Position numbers and translations under genes: made by a program | Shown: piece by piece, positions 15,357-24,391 of the stretch | How positions within the stretch are numbered: position 1 is the first letter of the stretch | Layout of the letters: each line of letters opens with the position of its first letter | Assembly: GCA_037445185.1 (NCBI GenBank) | Contig: JBBIKZ010000014.1 | Coordinates: 1-33,821, forward strand | DNA length: 33,821 nt | Origin: JANWZL01 sp037445185 | Lineage (GTDB): Bacteria; Pseudomonadota; Gammaproteobacteria; Burkholderiales; Thiobacillaceae | Reading direction: 5' to 3' | Notes under the pieces: model-generated | Seen by the model: only the letters and a program-made list of their open reading frames with translations | What the model was told of the DNA's origin: nothing | Database searches by the model: none

Positions 15357-17470
15357 GACACTTTCGCCCCGGCGCTGTTCTCGACCCGTTCCGGCAGCAG
15401 GAGCTTGAAGCGCGTCCCGGCCGGCGTGCTGTGGCACTGTATCACCCCACCCAGTTCCTCCACCAGACGCCCGACGATGGACAGGCCCAATCCGGCGTGG
15501 CTGCCGCCCTTGCGGCTGGCGACCGGGGCGTAGAGCCGCTCCAGGACCTCGTCCGGGATGCCCGGGCCGGTGTCCTGAACGGCGATCTCGACGCTGCGTT
15601 CGCCCGCACCGCTGCGCCAGCGGGCGGTCGACAGGCTCAGCCGGCCGCCCTGCGGCATGGCCTCGACGGCGTTGAAGATCAGGTTGATGAGGATCTGCTT
15701 GAGTCTGTCCCCGTCGACTGGAATCGGCTCGAGGCCCTCGTCTGGCTGGAATTCGCTCTGCACGCGGGCCATCTCGGGCCTGCCCTTGCGGCAGAAATCG
15801 AGCACCTGGCGGATGAGGGCGTTGATGTCGACGCGTTGTGCCGCGCGGTCCCGAGGCGGCTCGGCCTGCCTGAGGGTCTGCAGGATGCCGTTCACGCGGC
15901 GCAGTTCCTCGCGCATGAGGTCGATCTCCTGCGCCGATTCGGGCGCATCGGCCAGCCGCTCGCGCAGGATGGCGAGGTAGTTGTGCAGCACGCCGAGGGG
16001 ATTGCCCACCTCGTGGATGACCTGGCGCGCCCGGAGCAGGCAGGCGTCGGCGACCGTCTGCCGCGCCTGCTCGATCGCCTCCACCTGGACTCGGGCGGCG
16101 TGGAACTGACGCCCCGCCTGTGTCGCGTAGGCCGTGAGCAGATCCTGCCTTGCGCTCAAGCCGGCCGCCCCGGCGGCGTCGATGCCCAGCACCAACACTC
16201 CCATGGCCTCGCCGGCATGAACGAGCGGCAGACAGACCAGGGCCTCGGCGCCGAGCAGCCGGCACACCTGCCTGTCCGCCAGGCTGTCCTGGCCGGCCCC
16301 CGGCCGCAGGACCTCCGGCTGGCCGCCATGGGCCCGTGCGATGGCCGAATCGACCGCAGGCAGGCGGATGCGGATCTCCTCGACGCGGGGCTCGCGCCGG
16401 TCCGGGCTGGCGCCGCGCAGGCCGTCGTTTTCCGGCAGGAAGAGGGCGGCAGCGCCGGTACCGAAGAGGAGCTGCGCGCCTCGGACCACGGCCAGGTAGG
16501 CCTCGCGGATGCCGGCTGGACGATCCGTCTCCTCCAGGGTGCCCGTCGCCAGCAGCTGGGTGGCGGTCACCTGGGCCAGGCGGGCAAGGGTGTTCCGATC
16601 GCCCGTGCCGGCCACGGCGGCAGCGCCAGGACGCTCCGGCACCGGGATGCCGAACACGCCGGCGATCTGCCGCAGCGCCTTGTCCGCCTCGGCACGCATG
16701 GCCTCGGCCTCGGCCGTCTCCAGGCCCCAGACCTCGGCCTCCCCGTCAGTCCAGGTTGGGCTGCCGAGGCGTTCGGCCAGGGCGACGATGCGCACCAGGG
16801 GATGGGCACCGGCGACCCGCGCGTACGCCTCGTGGTGGTAGCGCAGGCTGTCGCAGAACAGCAGGTCGAGCTGCCAACGCTCCGCCAGCCAGGCGCCGGC
16901 CTCGGCGTGGTCGAGGCCGAAGCGTGTGCGCTCCTCGGCCATCAGCAGGGCCTCGTCCAGATCGGCCTCGAACAGCGGGCGATAGGATTCGGGCAGGGCC
17001 TGCAGGAGGGCGAGCCGGCCCACGTCATGCAGCAGGCCGGCGAGGTAGGCCTCCTCGCCGCGTGCATAGACGAGGCGGTCGGCCAGCGCGCGGGCCAGCA
17101 GGGCGGTGCGCAGGGCATGGCACCAGAAGCTGGCGAGTGGGACCTGGCCATCAGCGCGGAAGCGACCGAAGAGATCGAGGACCGCCTGATTGAGCGCGAT
17201 GCGGCGTACGGTCTGCGTGCCCAGCACGGCTAGACATTGCGTGAGGCTCTCCGGGGTGCGGCCGCGGTTGTAGTAGGGCGAACGGGCGATACTCAGGATG
17301 CGTGCGCTGATGGCCGCATCACGCTCGACGACGGCGGCGATCTCGGCGAGGCCGCTGTCCTCGGACTCACACTGCTGCAGGACCTGCAGCAGGACCTGGG
17401 GCAGGGCAGGGAGCTGGGCCGCGGCCAGCCGGTGGCGGACGTCCTGCTGGACCTCCGGGCTCGTGAGCAT
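15353..17470 (-). CDS. HDOD-GAF-histidine kinase hybrid
   Basis: A 705-aa protein joining an N-terminal HDOD domain (about 15-215) to a GAF-like region (about 295-460) and a histidine kinase core. Unlike many HDOD proteins, this one keeps an HD pair (GLLHDVGRLALL, His148-Asp149). The kinase has the phosphoacceptor His486 in RQVIHEVGNPLGVL, the N box NLIFNAVEAMP (Asn600), DTGPGIP (633-639) and GLGLSIV (660-666). No membrane segment is visible, so it senses a cytoplasmic signal, perhaps a small ligand in the GAF domain. Translational overlap with the receiver-PAS-GGDEF-EAL gene makes them a two-component pair that would control c-di-GMP turnover. A sigma-28-like promoter lies 37 nt upstream. 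Confidence 0.92.
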   Translation of the reverse strand: MLTSPEVQQDVRHRLAAAQLPALPQVLLQVLQQCESEDSGLAEIAAVVERDAAISARILSIARSPYYNRGRTPESLTQCLAVLGTQTVRRIALNQAVLDLFGRFRADGQVPLASFWCHALRTALLARALADRLVYARGEEAYLAGLLHDVGRLALLQALPESYRPLFEADLDEALLMAEERTRFGLDHAEAGAWLAERWQLDLLFCDSLRYHHEAYARVAGAHPLVRIVALAERLGSPTWTDGEAEVWGLETAEAEAMRAEADKALRQIAGVFGIPVPERPGAAAVAGTGDRNTLARLAQVTATQLLATGTLEETDRPAGIREAYLAVVRGAQLLFGTGAAALFLPENDGLRGASPDRREPRVEEIRIRLPAVDSAIARAHGGQPEVLRPGAGQDSLADRQVCRLLGAEALVCLPLVHAGEAMGVLVLGIDAAGAAGLSARQDLLTAYATQAGRQFHAARVQVEAIEQARQTVADACLLRARQVIHEVGNPLGVLHNYLAILRERLADAPESAQEIDLMREELRRVNGILQTLRQAEPPRDRAAQRVDINALIRQVLDFCRKGRPEMARVQSEFQPDEGLEPIPVDGDRLKQILINLIFNAVEAMPQGGRLSLSTARWRSGAGERSVEIAVQDTGPGIPDEVLERLYAPVASRKGGSHAGLGLSIVGRLVEELGGVIQCHSTPAGTRFKLLLPERVENSAGAKVS

Positions 17471-17506
17471 GGGGCGTGTGCTTGGTTATTCGCCGTCAAC
17501 GGTCCT

Positions 17507-17533
17507 ATATCGGCCGTAGCGCGATTTTCTTTA
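17507..17533 (-). promoter_or_regulatory. Candidate sigma-28 (FliA) promoter for the HDOD-kinase operon
   Basis: On the minus strand TAAAGAAA (17533-17526), an 11-nt spacer, then GCCGATAT (17514-17507). Compared with TAAAGTTT-N11-GCCGATAA, the -10 element matches 7 of 8 positions and the -35 begins with TAAAG. The start point would be near 17500, about 30 nt before the kinase ATG. The same region also contains a short dyad (GCGCGA...TCGCGC) around the -35, of unknown meaning. Confidence 0.6.
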
Positions 17534-17581
17534 GAGATTTCGCGCCCTGGCAGAGAGAGGTGTGCCGCGCGGGCCCCGATT

Positions 17582-20500
17582 TCAGGGGCGCGGCGGGGCC
17601 AAACCGTCGTGTTCCGGCCTGTAGCCCAGCTTGAGCAGCGTCGCCTGCAGGGGCGAATCCTGCACCGCGACGCCGTCCACCCTGGCCAGGACGAAATGGC
17701 GCCGACCGCCCGGCGGCAACTGGACGAGGGCGGCCAGGGCCGCGGCGAGCTGGCTATCGGCATCCGGCAGTTGGCCGGGAAAGGTGAGCAGGCTGTGCCC
17801 GCCCGGCTGTAGGTATAGGGCGAGGCGACCGTCCACCAGCACCAGCCACGCGCCCGGTACGCGGCGGGGCCGGACCTCGCCCTCGCCCCCTTCCGGCCAG
17901 GGCAGCAGGGCGCCATAGGGGTTGGCCGGGTCCATGGCGGCGAGCAGGCGCGCGCCCTGTTCTTCGTCGTGGGGACGCAGGCGGTCCAGGGCGTCGGGCC
18001 GGGCATATTGCACCCCGGACAGTCCCTCGACGAAATAGCCCCGGCGCAGCCGCCCGCTCTCCTCCATCGCCCGTAGGGCGAGGCGGATCGCCTCCCAGCC
18101 GGGTGCGGGCTGCTCGGCGCGGACCGCCTCGCGGCTGACGATGCCGTAGCGGGTGAGCAGGACCTCGCACCAGGCCACGGCCTGCTCCGTCAAGCTGCTT
18201 TCCGGCTGCAGCAGATCGGCCACCAGCGACCAGCGCCCGCCGGCCAGGGTCTGGCGTGCATGCCGTCGTGCGCCCTCGCGGCGACCCGCCCCCTGCAGCC
18301 ACAGGCGCAGGGGGGCGAAGCTGTCGTTGGTCACGCGCCCCGCCCAGACCAGGTCCCAGAGCGCCGCCTCGAACTCGTCTACGTGGGTGTCGGGCAGACT
18401 GCGCGCCACCATGCCCTCCAGCTCGGTGATGAAGGTGGCCCCGCGCGCCGCCAGCCGTTCCAGGATGCAGGCATGCAGGGGCGTGGGCGGTGCGTAGTCG
18501 GCCTGACGCAGGAGGCGGGCCGCCTGGTCGCGGCGCAGCAGCATCACCTTGCCGTCGCGGGGGCCGAGCGGGGCCACGCCCACCCAGATCAGCACCCCCG
18601 ATGCGGCCAGGCCGTCCAGGTGGTCCGGGGTGAAGCCCGGCACGCGCATGGGCAGGAGGGTGAGCGACAGGGTGCTCCAGGGCAGCGCCAGGGCCTCGAG
18701 GGGCAGCACGGCCTCGAGCAGCCGTTCCGGTGACGGCGGTCGCCAGGGTTCGCGCCCTGCAGATCCTCTGATTCGTTCCCCCGCATCGGAAGGGATGGCC
18801 GAGCGGCCGGTCGCTGGGGGCGGTTCGCGCCCGGCCCGGTACGGCGCCGGAGGCGCGAGTCCCTGCCACTCGGGCAGGAAGCGCCCCAGGGCGGCGGCCT
18901 CCTGCGCCGCGAGCTGGTGGCGCAGACGCGCCAGGCTGGCGCGCTTGAGCCGCTTGAGGACCTCGGCGTCCACCCATTCCTCGCCGTGCGCGTGCAGCCG
19001 GATGCGACCGCGCAGCAGCTGCCCGTCACGCTCGAGCAGCCGCAGCACCGGCTCCACCTGCGCGACGGCGAGGCCGAAGCGCCTGGCCGGAAGCTCGGTC
19101 GGGAATGGGCCATGGCGCCGCACCCAGCGGCGCAGCAGGCGGAGCAGGGCATCCTCGACCGGGGCCATGCACTCGGCGGGCAGCCCCGGCGGGTGCGGTA
19201 CGCCGAGCGCATCCCGATACAGACCGGCATCCTCGGCGGCGATCCAGCGCGCCTCGCCCGCCACACGGACGCGGACTGCGCGGCGCGAGGACTCGAGCCG
19301 CGCGAGCCAGTCCTGCCAGCCCCCGTCCTGCGCGCTGGCGGGTGTGGCCGAGCGCCGGGCGATCTCCTCCTCTGTCAGATCGCCAAGGGTGCGCAGCAGG
19401 TCGTGCAGGGCGTCGGCATCCGCGGCCTGATGCTCGGGGTCGAGGCGCTGCAGCATCGCCTCCACCTCGGTGATGGCCTCGGGGTCGAGCAGTTCCGCCA
19501 GTTCCGCCTCCCCGAGGAGTTCCGACAGCATGCGCCGGTCCAGGGTCAGGGCCTGGGCGCGCTTTTCCGCCAGGGGGATGTCGCCTGCGTAGAGATAGGC
19601 GGCCACATAGGCAAACACCAGCGAGCGGGCGAAGGGCGAGGCGCCGGACGTCTCCACCTCGCGCACGCGGATGCGGCCGGCGCGGATATCGCCGAGGATG
19701 CGGCGCAGGCCGTCCAGGTCGAACAGGTCCGACAGGGCCTGGCGATAGGTCTCGAGGACGATGGGAAAGTCCGGATAGCGGCTCACCGTGGCCAGCAGCT
19801 GCTGGGCCTTGAGGCGCTGCGCCCAGAGCGGCCGCCGGCCCTGCGCCTGGCGCCTGGGCATGAGCAGTGCCCGCGCCGCATTCTCGCGGAACAGGCCGGC
19901 GAACAGGGCGGTGTGAGGCAGCTGCTCGGTGATGAGCCGGCTCACCTCCTCGGGTTCCGGCAGCAGCGCCGTCAGCTCCGGCAACGCCTCCGTGTCGGCG
20001 AAACGCAGTACGATGCCGTCATCGGTATACAGGACTTGCACCTCGAAGCCGGCCCGTGCGGACAGGATCTGTTGCAGGGCGATGGCCCAGGGGGCGTGCA
20101 CGCGGGCGCCGAAGGGGGAGAGCAGGCATACCCGCCAATCGCCCAGTTCGTCGCGGAAACGCTCCACCACCAGGGTCCGGTCCGTCGGCAGGACGGAGAC
20201 GTGACGCTGTTCGCCGATGTAGGCCGCCAGGTCGCGGGCGGCGGCCTCGTCCAGGGGGGCGCGCGCGCGCAGCCAGTCCGGCAGGGCCTCCGGCGCCTGC
20301 GTGCCGGCCTCGCGCAGGAACGCACCCAGGGCCTGGCCCAGCTCCAGGCTGCGGCCGGGTGCGTCACCGCGCCAGAACGGCAGCTTGCCTGCCTCGCCGG
20401 GCGCGGGCGAGACCAGCACGCGGTCGCGGGTGATCGCCTCGATGCGCCAGCTGCTCGCCCCGAGCTGGATGACATCGCCCTTGCGCGATTCGTACACCAT

Positions 20501-22165
20501 CTCCTCGTCGAGTTCGCCCACCCGCGGTCCGCCCTCGCCCAGATGGACGGCATAGAGGCCGCGGTCCGGGATGACGCCGGCGTTCATGCGCGCCGTCATG
20601 CCGGCGCCGCGGCGGGGGGCGATCAGGTCGCCCGCCCGGTCCCAGGCGAGCAGGGGTCTGAGCTCGGCCAGCTCGCCCGCCGGGTAGAAGCCGCTCAGCA
20701 TCGCCAGCACGCCGTCCAGCAGGGGGCGGGTGAACTCCCGGAAGGGGTGGGCGCGCCGGCTGCGCTCGAGCAGGGACTCTGCCGCCATGGGCTGGGCGTA
20801 CACCCAGGCGACCACGTGCTGGGCCAGCACGTCCAGCGGATTCATGGGCAGGCGCACGGTCTCGATTTCGCCGCTGCGCATCCGGCCGGCCAGCACCGCG
20901 CATTCCAGGAGGTCGCCGCGGAACTTCGGGTAGATGCGGGACCGGCTGACCTCGCCCACGCCGTGACCGGCCCGCCCGGCCCGCTGCAGGCCCCGTGCGA
21001 CGCTGCCCGGCGACTCCACCATCAGCACCTTGTCCACGGCACCCATGTCTATGCCCAGTTCGAGGGAACTCGTGGCGACGATGGCGCGGATGCGCCCCGA
21101 TTTCAGGGCGTCCTCGATCTCGCTGCGCCGCTCGCGTGACAGACTGCCGTGGTGGGCGTGGGCGACGACCTCGCCGGCCAGTGCGTTGAGCTGGTTGGCG
21201 AGGCGTTCGCACAGGCCGCGGCTGTTGACGAAGACGATGGACGTGCGGGCGCTGCGGATCTCCTGCAGCAAGGCGGGGTAGATGAGCGGCCAGCGTCCGC
21301 GCCCGTCGGTCGGGTCGGCGGGGTCCTGCGGCGAGACCCCGCGTCGATAGAGCTCGGATAGGATGGCGCCCCCCGGCGCGGGGGGGATGGCAGCCGAGGC
21401 CGGGCCCGCGCACGCATCGCCGTCCTGTGCGGCGTCAGCACCGGCCGGGCCTGGCATCGGCAGCACGATGCGCAGGTCGAGGGCGGGCGGTTGCGAGGTG
21501 TCCACCACCTCGACCGGGCGAGCGCTGCCACCCAGCCAGGCCGCCACTCGCTCCGCCGGGCGGACGGTAGCGGACAGGCCGATGCGCTGGGGGTCCGACT
21601 CGGTCAGATCGGCCAGCCATTCCAGGGACAGGGACAGGTGGCTGCCGCGCTTGACCGGCGCCAGGGCATGCACCTCGTCGACGATGACGGTATGCACCGT
21701 CCTCAGGGTCTCCCGCGCCCGCGAGGCGAGCAACAGGAAGAGGGACTCCGGGGTGGTGACCAGGATGTCGGCCGGATGGCGCGCCTGGACACGTCTGGTC
21801 TGCGCCGGGGTGTCGCCGGTGCGCACGTCCACCGACACGGCCCGCGTCACCACGCCCATGCGCTGGGCGAGCTGGCGGATGCCGTGCAAGGGGGCGCGCA
21901 GATTGCGCTCCACGTCATAGGCCAGCGCCTTGAGCGGCGAGACGTAGAGCACCCGCACCCCCTCCGGCGCCGACGGCGGGAGCCGCAGGCAGCGATCGAT
22001 GCCGGTCAGGAAGGCGGCCAGGGTCTTGCCGCTGCCGGTGGGGGCGATCAGCAGGGCGTGGCGGCCGGCGGCGATCGTCTCCCAGCCGCGCCGCTGCACC
22101 TCGGTGGGGGAGGGGAAGGCGGCCTCGAACCAGGCGGCGGTGGGGGGGGAGAAGACGGCGGTCAT
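17582..22165 (-). CDS. lhr: Lhr-family ATP-dependent helicase
   Basis: A 1527-aa superfamily 2 helicase of the long Lhr type. Motif I is APTGSGKT (41-48), the TTPESL motif is at 138-143, the Walker B box is DEVH (164-167), motif III is LSAT (198-201), and motif VI is QRAGRAGHG. A winged-helix and Lhr-core region follow, then a long C-terminal extension typical of full-length proteobacterial Lhr. Family members unwind DNA or RNA-DNA hybrids 3' to 5' and are linked to DNA repair. The gene begins with an in-frame run of eight C. The 111-nt gap to the downstream kinase gene contains a promoter, so the two are probably separate units. Confidence 0.93.
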   Translation of the reverse strand: MTAVFSPPTAAWFEAAFPSPTEVQRRGWETIAAGRHALLIAPTGSGKTLAAFLTGIDRCLRLPPSAPEGVRVLYVSPLKALAYDVERNLRAPLHGIRQLAQRMGVVTRAVSVDVRTGDTPAQTRRVQARHPADILVTTPESLFLLLASRARETLRTVHTVIVDEVHALAPVKRGSHLSLSLEWLADLTESDPQRIGLSATVRPAERVAAWLGGSARPVEVVDTSQPPALDLRIVLPMPGPAGADAAQDGDACAGPASAAIPPAPGGAILSELYRRGVSPQDPADPTDGRGRWPLIYPALLQEIRSARTSIVFVNSRGLCERLANQLNALAGEVVAHAHHGSLSRERRSEIEDALKSGRIRAIVATSSLELGIDMGAVDKVLMVESPGSVARGLQRAGRAGHGVGEVSRSRIYPKFRGDLLECAVLAGRMRSGEIETVRLPMNPLDVLAQHVVAWVYAQPMAAESLLERSRRAHPFREFTRPLLDGVLAMLSGFYPAGELAELRPLLAWDRAGDLIAPRRGAGMTARMNAGVIPDRGLYAVHLGEGGPRVGELDEEMVYESRKGDVIQLGASSWRIEAITRDRVLVSPAPGEAGKLPFWRGDAPGRSLELGQALGAFLREAGTQAPEALPDWLRARAPLDEAAARDLAAYIGEQRHVSVLPTDRTLVVERFRDELGDWRVCLLSPFGARVHAPWAIALQQILSARAGFEVQVLYTDDGIVLRFADTEALPELTALLPEPEEVSRLITEQLPHTALFAGLFRENAARALLMPRRQAQGRRPLWAQRLKAQQLLATVSRYPDFPIVLETYRQALSDLFDLDGLRRILGDIRAGRIRVREVETSGASPFARSLVFAYVAAYLYAGDIPLAEKRAQALTLDRRMLSELLGEAELAELLDPEAITEVEAMLQRLDPEHQAADADALHDLLRTLGDLTEEEIARRSATPASAQDGGWQDWLARLESSRRAVRVRVAGEARWIAAEDAGLYRDALGVPHPPGLPAECMAPVEDALLRLLRRWVRRHGPFPTELPARRFGLAVAQVEPVLRLLERDGQLLRGRIRLHAHGEEWVDAEVLKRLKRASLARLRHQLAAQEAAALGRFLPEWQGLAPPAPYRAGREPPPATGRSAIPSDAGERIRGSAGREPWRPPSPERLLEAVLPLEALALPWSTLSLTLLPMRVPGFTPDHLDGLAASGVLIWVGVAPLGPRDGKVMLLRRDQAARLLRQADYAPPTPLHACILERLAARGATFITELEGMVARSLPDTHVDEFEAALWDLVWAGRVTNDSFAPLRLWLQGAGRREGARRHARQTLAGGRWSLVADLLQPESSLTEQAVAWCEVLLTRYGIVSREAVRAEQPAPGWEAIRLALRAMEESGRLRRGYFVEGLSGVQYARPDALDRLRPHDEEQGARLLAAMDPANPYGALLPWPEGGEGEVRPRRVPGAWLVLVDGRLALYLQPGGHSLLTFPGQLPDADSQLAAALAALVQLPPGGRRHFVLARVDGVAVQDSPLQATLLKLGYRPEHDGLAPPRP

Positions 22166-22326
22166 GGCTGACGACGGCAGGTCGCCAGCTTACCGCAGGG
22201 CGGCCGTGCGTGCGGGCCGGCCAGCCCGACGCGCGGCAGCGGGCTCAGGACTTATGAGAGTTGGAACAGTACGGCGAGCATCGCAGCTTCGAGATCGGGA
22301 TACGCTGCAGAAAGATTCACAAGTGC

Positions 22327-23490
22327 TTAGCGCGGCGTCAACGCCGCATAGTGCTCGGCGATGGCCTCGATGTCGGTGTCCGTCAGCGGCGTGCCCATGG
22401 CGTGCATGGCGGATTGGTGGCGCTTGCCGTCGCGATAGTCGCGCAGGACATGGGCCAGGTAGACGCGCTGCTGCCCCGCGATGCGGGGGACCACCAGGGT
22501 GGGGTTGTCGGCCCCCGGGCCATGGCAGTGATCGCAGCGTTCGGCCCATTCACGGGCGGTGAGTGTGGTGGGGGCCTGGCCCCGGCTGGGTTTCTGGGCG
22601 GCGTAGAAGGCGGCGATATGGCCGAGCTGGGCCTCGTTCATGGCGGCGAGCTGAGCGTGCATCTCCTCGTGCCTGCGGCTGCCGTCCCGGTAGGCCTTCA
22701 TGCTGGCGACGAGATATTGCGGGTCCTGTCCGGCCAGGGCGGGGGTGCGGGCGTCCAGGGTATGCCCCCGCAGCCCGTGGCAGCCCCCGCAGCCCGCACT
22801 CAGCCGCTCACCCGCCACGGCGTCGCCGGCGGCCTTCCTCTCCTGGGCCCTGACGGGCTGGGCGGCATAAAAGGTCGCCAGATTCTGCAGGGTGATGGCG
22901 TCCACGGCGGACATCTGCGCGTTCATCACGGCGTGCTTGCGGGTGGCGTCCTTGTAGGCCTGCATCGCGGCGATGAGGTAATCGCGATGCTGTCCCGCCA
23001 GGCTGGGCATGCCGGGCATCGCGGCATTGCCGTCCGCGCCATGGCAGGCGGCACAGGGGACGGCGGCAGACCGACCCGCGGCCATGGCATCGGCGGTCGT
23101 TGCCTGCGCCGGGGTGCTGCTCGCCGGCGCCATGGCGGGCAGGGCGGCATAGAAGGCCGCGACATTGTTCAGCTCCGTCTCGGACAGCTCGGAAAACAGC
23201 TGCTGCAGGGCCGCGTGCGGTCGCTCGCCGCTGCGGTATTCGCGCAGGGCGAGCTGAAGGTATTCCAGTTTCTGCCCGGCCAGATGGGGGATCTGAGGTT
23301 CGGCACCGCGTCCATCGAGGCCGTGACAGTTACTGCATTTGGCCTCTGCCAGGACGCGACCGGACTGCGCGTCAGGCTGGGCCTGGCTCGCCGGCGGCTG
23401 CGAGGCGGGTTCCTGCCCCTGACCGCAGGCGGCGAGTATCAGCGTTGCAAGGAGAAGGAGGCAAGCGGTTTTCTTCTGTATGGTAAACAT
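22327..23490 (-). CDS. Tetraheme cytochrome c lipoprotein built from four c553/c4-like repeats
   Basis: A 387-aa exported protein with four CXXCH heme sites: CSNCH (52-56), CAACH (146-150), CGGCH (234-238) and CDHCH (319-323). Each is followed by similar text (G..G, P.LAGQ, YL...AYRDG..RH..M..., L.N.AAFYAA), showing four tandem class I cytochrome domains of about 85-95 residues. The N-terminus is a lipoprotein signal ending LILAAC (Cys22), so it should be membrane-anchored on the periplasmic side. c4-type proteins are usually diheme, so this looks like a doubled c4. The electron partner is unknown; no oxidase or reductase gene adjoins it. Its upstream 98-nt gap is distinctly AT-rich. Confidence 0.92.
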   Translation of the reverse strand: MFTIQKKTACLLLLATLILAACGQGQEPASQPPASQAQPDAQSGRVLAEAKCSNCHGLDGRGAEPQIPHLAGQKLEYLQLALREYRSGERPHAALQQLFSELSETELNNVAAFYAALPAMAPASSTPAQATTADAMAAGRSAAVPCAACHGADGNAAMPGMPSLAGQHRDYLIAAMQAYKDATRKHAVMNAQMSAVDAITLQNLATFYAAQPVRAQERKAAGDAVAGERLSAGCGGCHGLRGHTLDARTPALAGQDPQYLVASMKAYRDGSRRHEEMHAQLAAMNEAQLGHIAAFYAAQKPSRGQAPTTLTAREWAERCDHCHGPGADNPTLVVPRIAGQQRVYLAHVLRDYRDGKRHQSAMHAMGTPLTDTDIEAIAEHYAALTPR

Positions 23491-23588
23491 GGACTCGATC
23501 GATCTAAGAAAGCGAATAGTCGGCGGGCAAATGGCCCTATTACATGGACTAGAAGATAGTTATATCCTCAATAAATGGTCGAGGCGAT
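23491..23588 (-). promoter_or_regulatory. AT-rich intergenic region upstream of the cytochrome gene
   Basis: This 98-nt gap separates the metallohydrolase stop from the cytochrome start and is markedly AT-richer than anything around it. It most likely holds the cytochrome promoter. I cannot pick a convincing -35/-10 pair or a known operator, so only a general assignment is made. Confidence 0.3.
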
Positions 23589-24221
23589 CTAGTCGCCGAC
23601 ATAAGGATTATGCCGCCGCTCCTCGCCGAAGCTGGACATCGGGCCATGCCCCGGGACAAAGGCCACGTCGTCACCCAAGGGGAAGAGTCGGTTGCGGATG
23701 GAGGCCCGCAGGGCGCGGCCATCGCCCAGCGGGAAGTCCGTGCGGCCCACCGACCCGCGGAACAGGACATCGCCGACGAAGGCCAGACGACCGGCGCGGT
23801 GAAAGAAGACCACGTGGCCCGGCGTGTGACCGGGGCAGTGGATCACCTCAAGCTCCTGCTCGCCGATGCGCACGGTCTCCCCGTCCGCCAGCCACCGGTG
23901 CGGTTCGAAGGGACGCGCCGGCGGGAACCCGAACAGCGCCGCCTGCTGCGGGAGCTGTCGCAGCCAGAAGGCATCGGCCGCGTGCGGGCCCTCGATCGGC
24001 AGGTCGAGCCGCTCAGACAGCGCCAGCGCTGCCCCGACATGGTCGAGGTGGCCATGGGTGAGGAGGAGGCGCTCCAGCGTGACGCCCTCGGCGGCAGCCG
24101 CCGCCAGCAGACGGTCGGCCTCCCCGCCGGGATCGATCAACGCCGCCCGGCCGGTGGCCTCGCACCAGATCAGGGAGCAGTTCTGCTCGAACGGAGTGAC
24201 GGGGAGGATGCGGTAGCGCAT
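23589..24221 (-). CDS. gloC: Metallo-beta-lactamase-fold hydrolase, YcbL/GloC-like (type II glyoxalase)
   Basis: A 210-aa cytoplasmic metallohydrolase very similar in layout to E. coli YcbL (GloC): the opening MRYRILPVTPFEQNCSLIW, LIDPGG, the metal motif THGHLDH (55-61), HCPGHTPGHVVFF, GDVLF and a final PGHGP. YcbL hydrolyses S-lactoylglutathione, so a role in methylglyoxal detoxification is likely, though thioester specificity varies in the family. It lacks the C-terminal substrate domain of classical glyoxalase II, as YcbL does. No operon partner is evident; a weak GC hairpin (CCCCTTTGGGG) lies upstream near 24245. Confidence 0.88.
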   Translation of the reverse strand: MRYRILPVTPFEQNCSLIWCEATGRAALIDPGGEADRLLAAAAAEGVTLERLLLTHGHLDHVGAALALSERLDLPIEGPHAADAFWLRQLPQQAALFGFPPARPFEPHRWLADGETVRIGEQELEVIHCPGHTPGHVVFFHRAGRLAFVGDVLFRGSVGRTDFPLGDGRALRASIRNRLFPLGDDVAFVPGHGPMSSFGEERRHNPYVGD

Positions 24222-24345
24222 GCCGACATGATAGGCCGATCGCCCCTTTGGGGGTCAGATCGCCGCACTGCCATCAGCGAACATACGGTCCGCCCGCAGA
24301 CCGGGCTGTACTTCGTAGGTCCGGGTAGACGGGTGTTGGTTGGAC

Positions 24346-24370
24346 GTAGCTCGGGCTTCAGCCCGACGAC
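24346..24370. repeat. REP-like palindrome downstream of the second EAL-HDOD gene
   Basis: The plus strand reads GTAG, then the hairpin CTCGGGCT-TC-AGCCCGAC, then GAC. It is nearly identical to the unit at 10781 and ends 21 nt from the stop of the second EAL-HDOD gene. A fainter copy may be present around 24300-24330 (CCGGGCTGTACTTCGTAGG). The rest of the 170-nt gap 24222-24391 has no recognisable signal apart from a short CCCC/GGGG hairpin. Confidence 0.65.
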
Positions 24371-24391
24371 CGCCTGCCGTCAAACCCCCCC

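Noticed and set aside
15357..16265. N-terminal extension of the receiver-PAS-GGDEF-EAL gene to 1031 aa
   Set aside because: The extra part is an off-frame read of the kinase gene; ATG 15356 overlaps the kinase stop and precedes a complete receiver domain.
15431..17233. 600-codon frame antisense to the HDOD kinase
   Set aside because: The sense strand has clear HDOD and kinase motifs; the antisense product resembles nothing.
18917..21139. 740-codon frame antisense to lhr
   Set aside because: It is a mirror frame of a conserved helicase with all motifs in place on the minus strand.
22142..22149. Run of eight G near the lhr start as a possible phase-variable switch
   Set aside because: The gene is in frame and nothing else suggests variation; kept only as a comparison for the C7 tracts.
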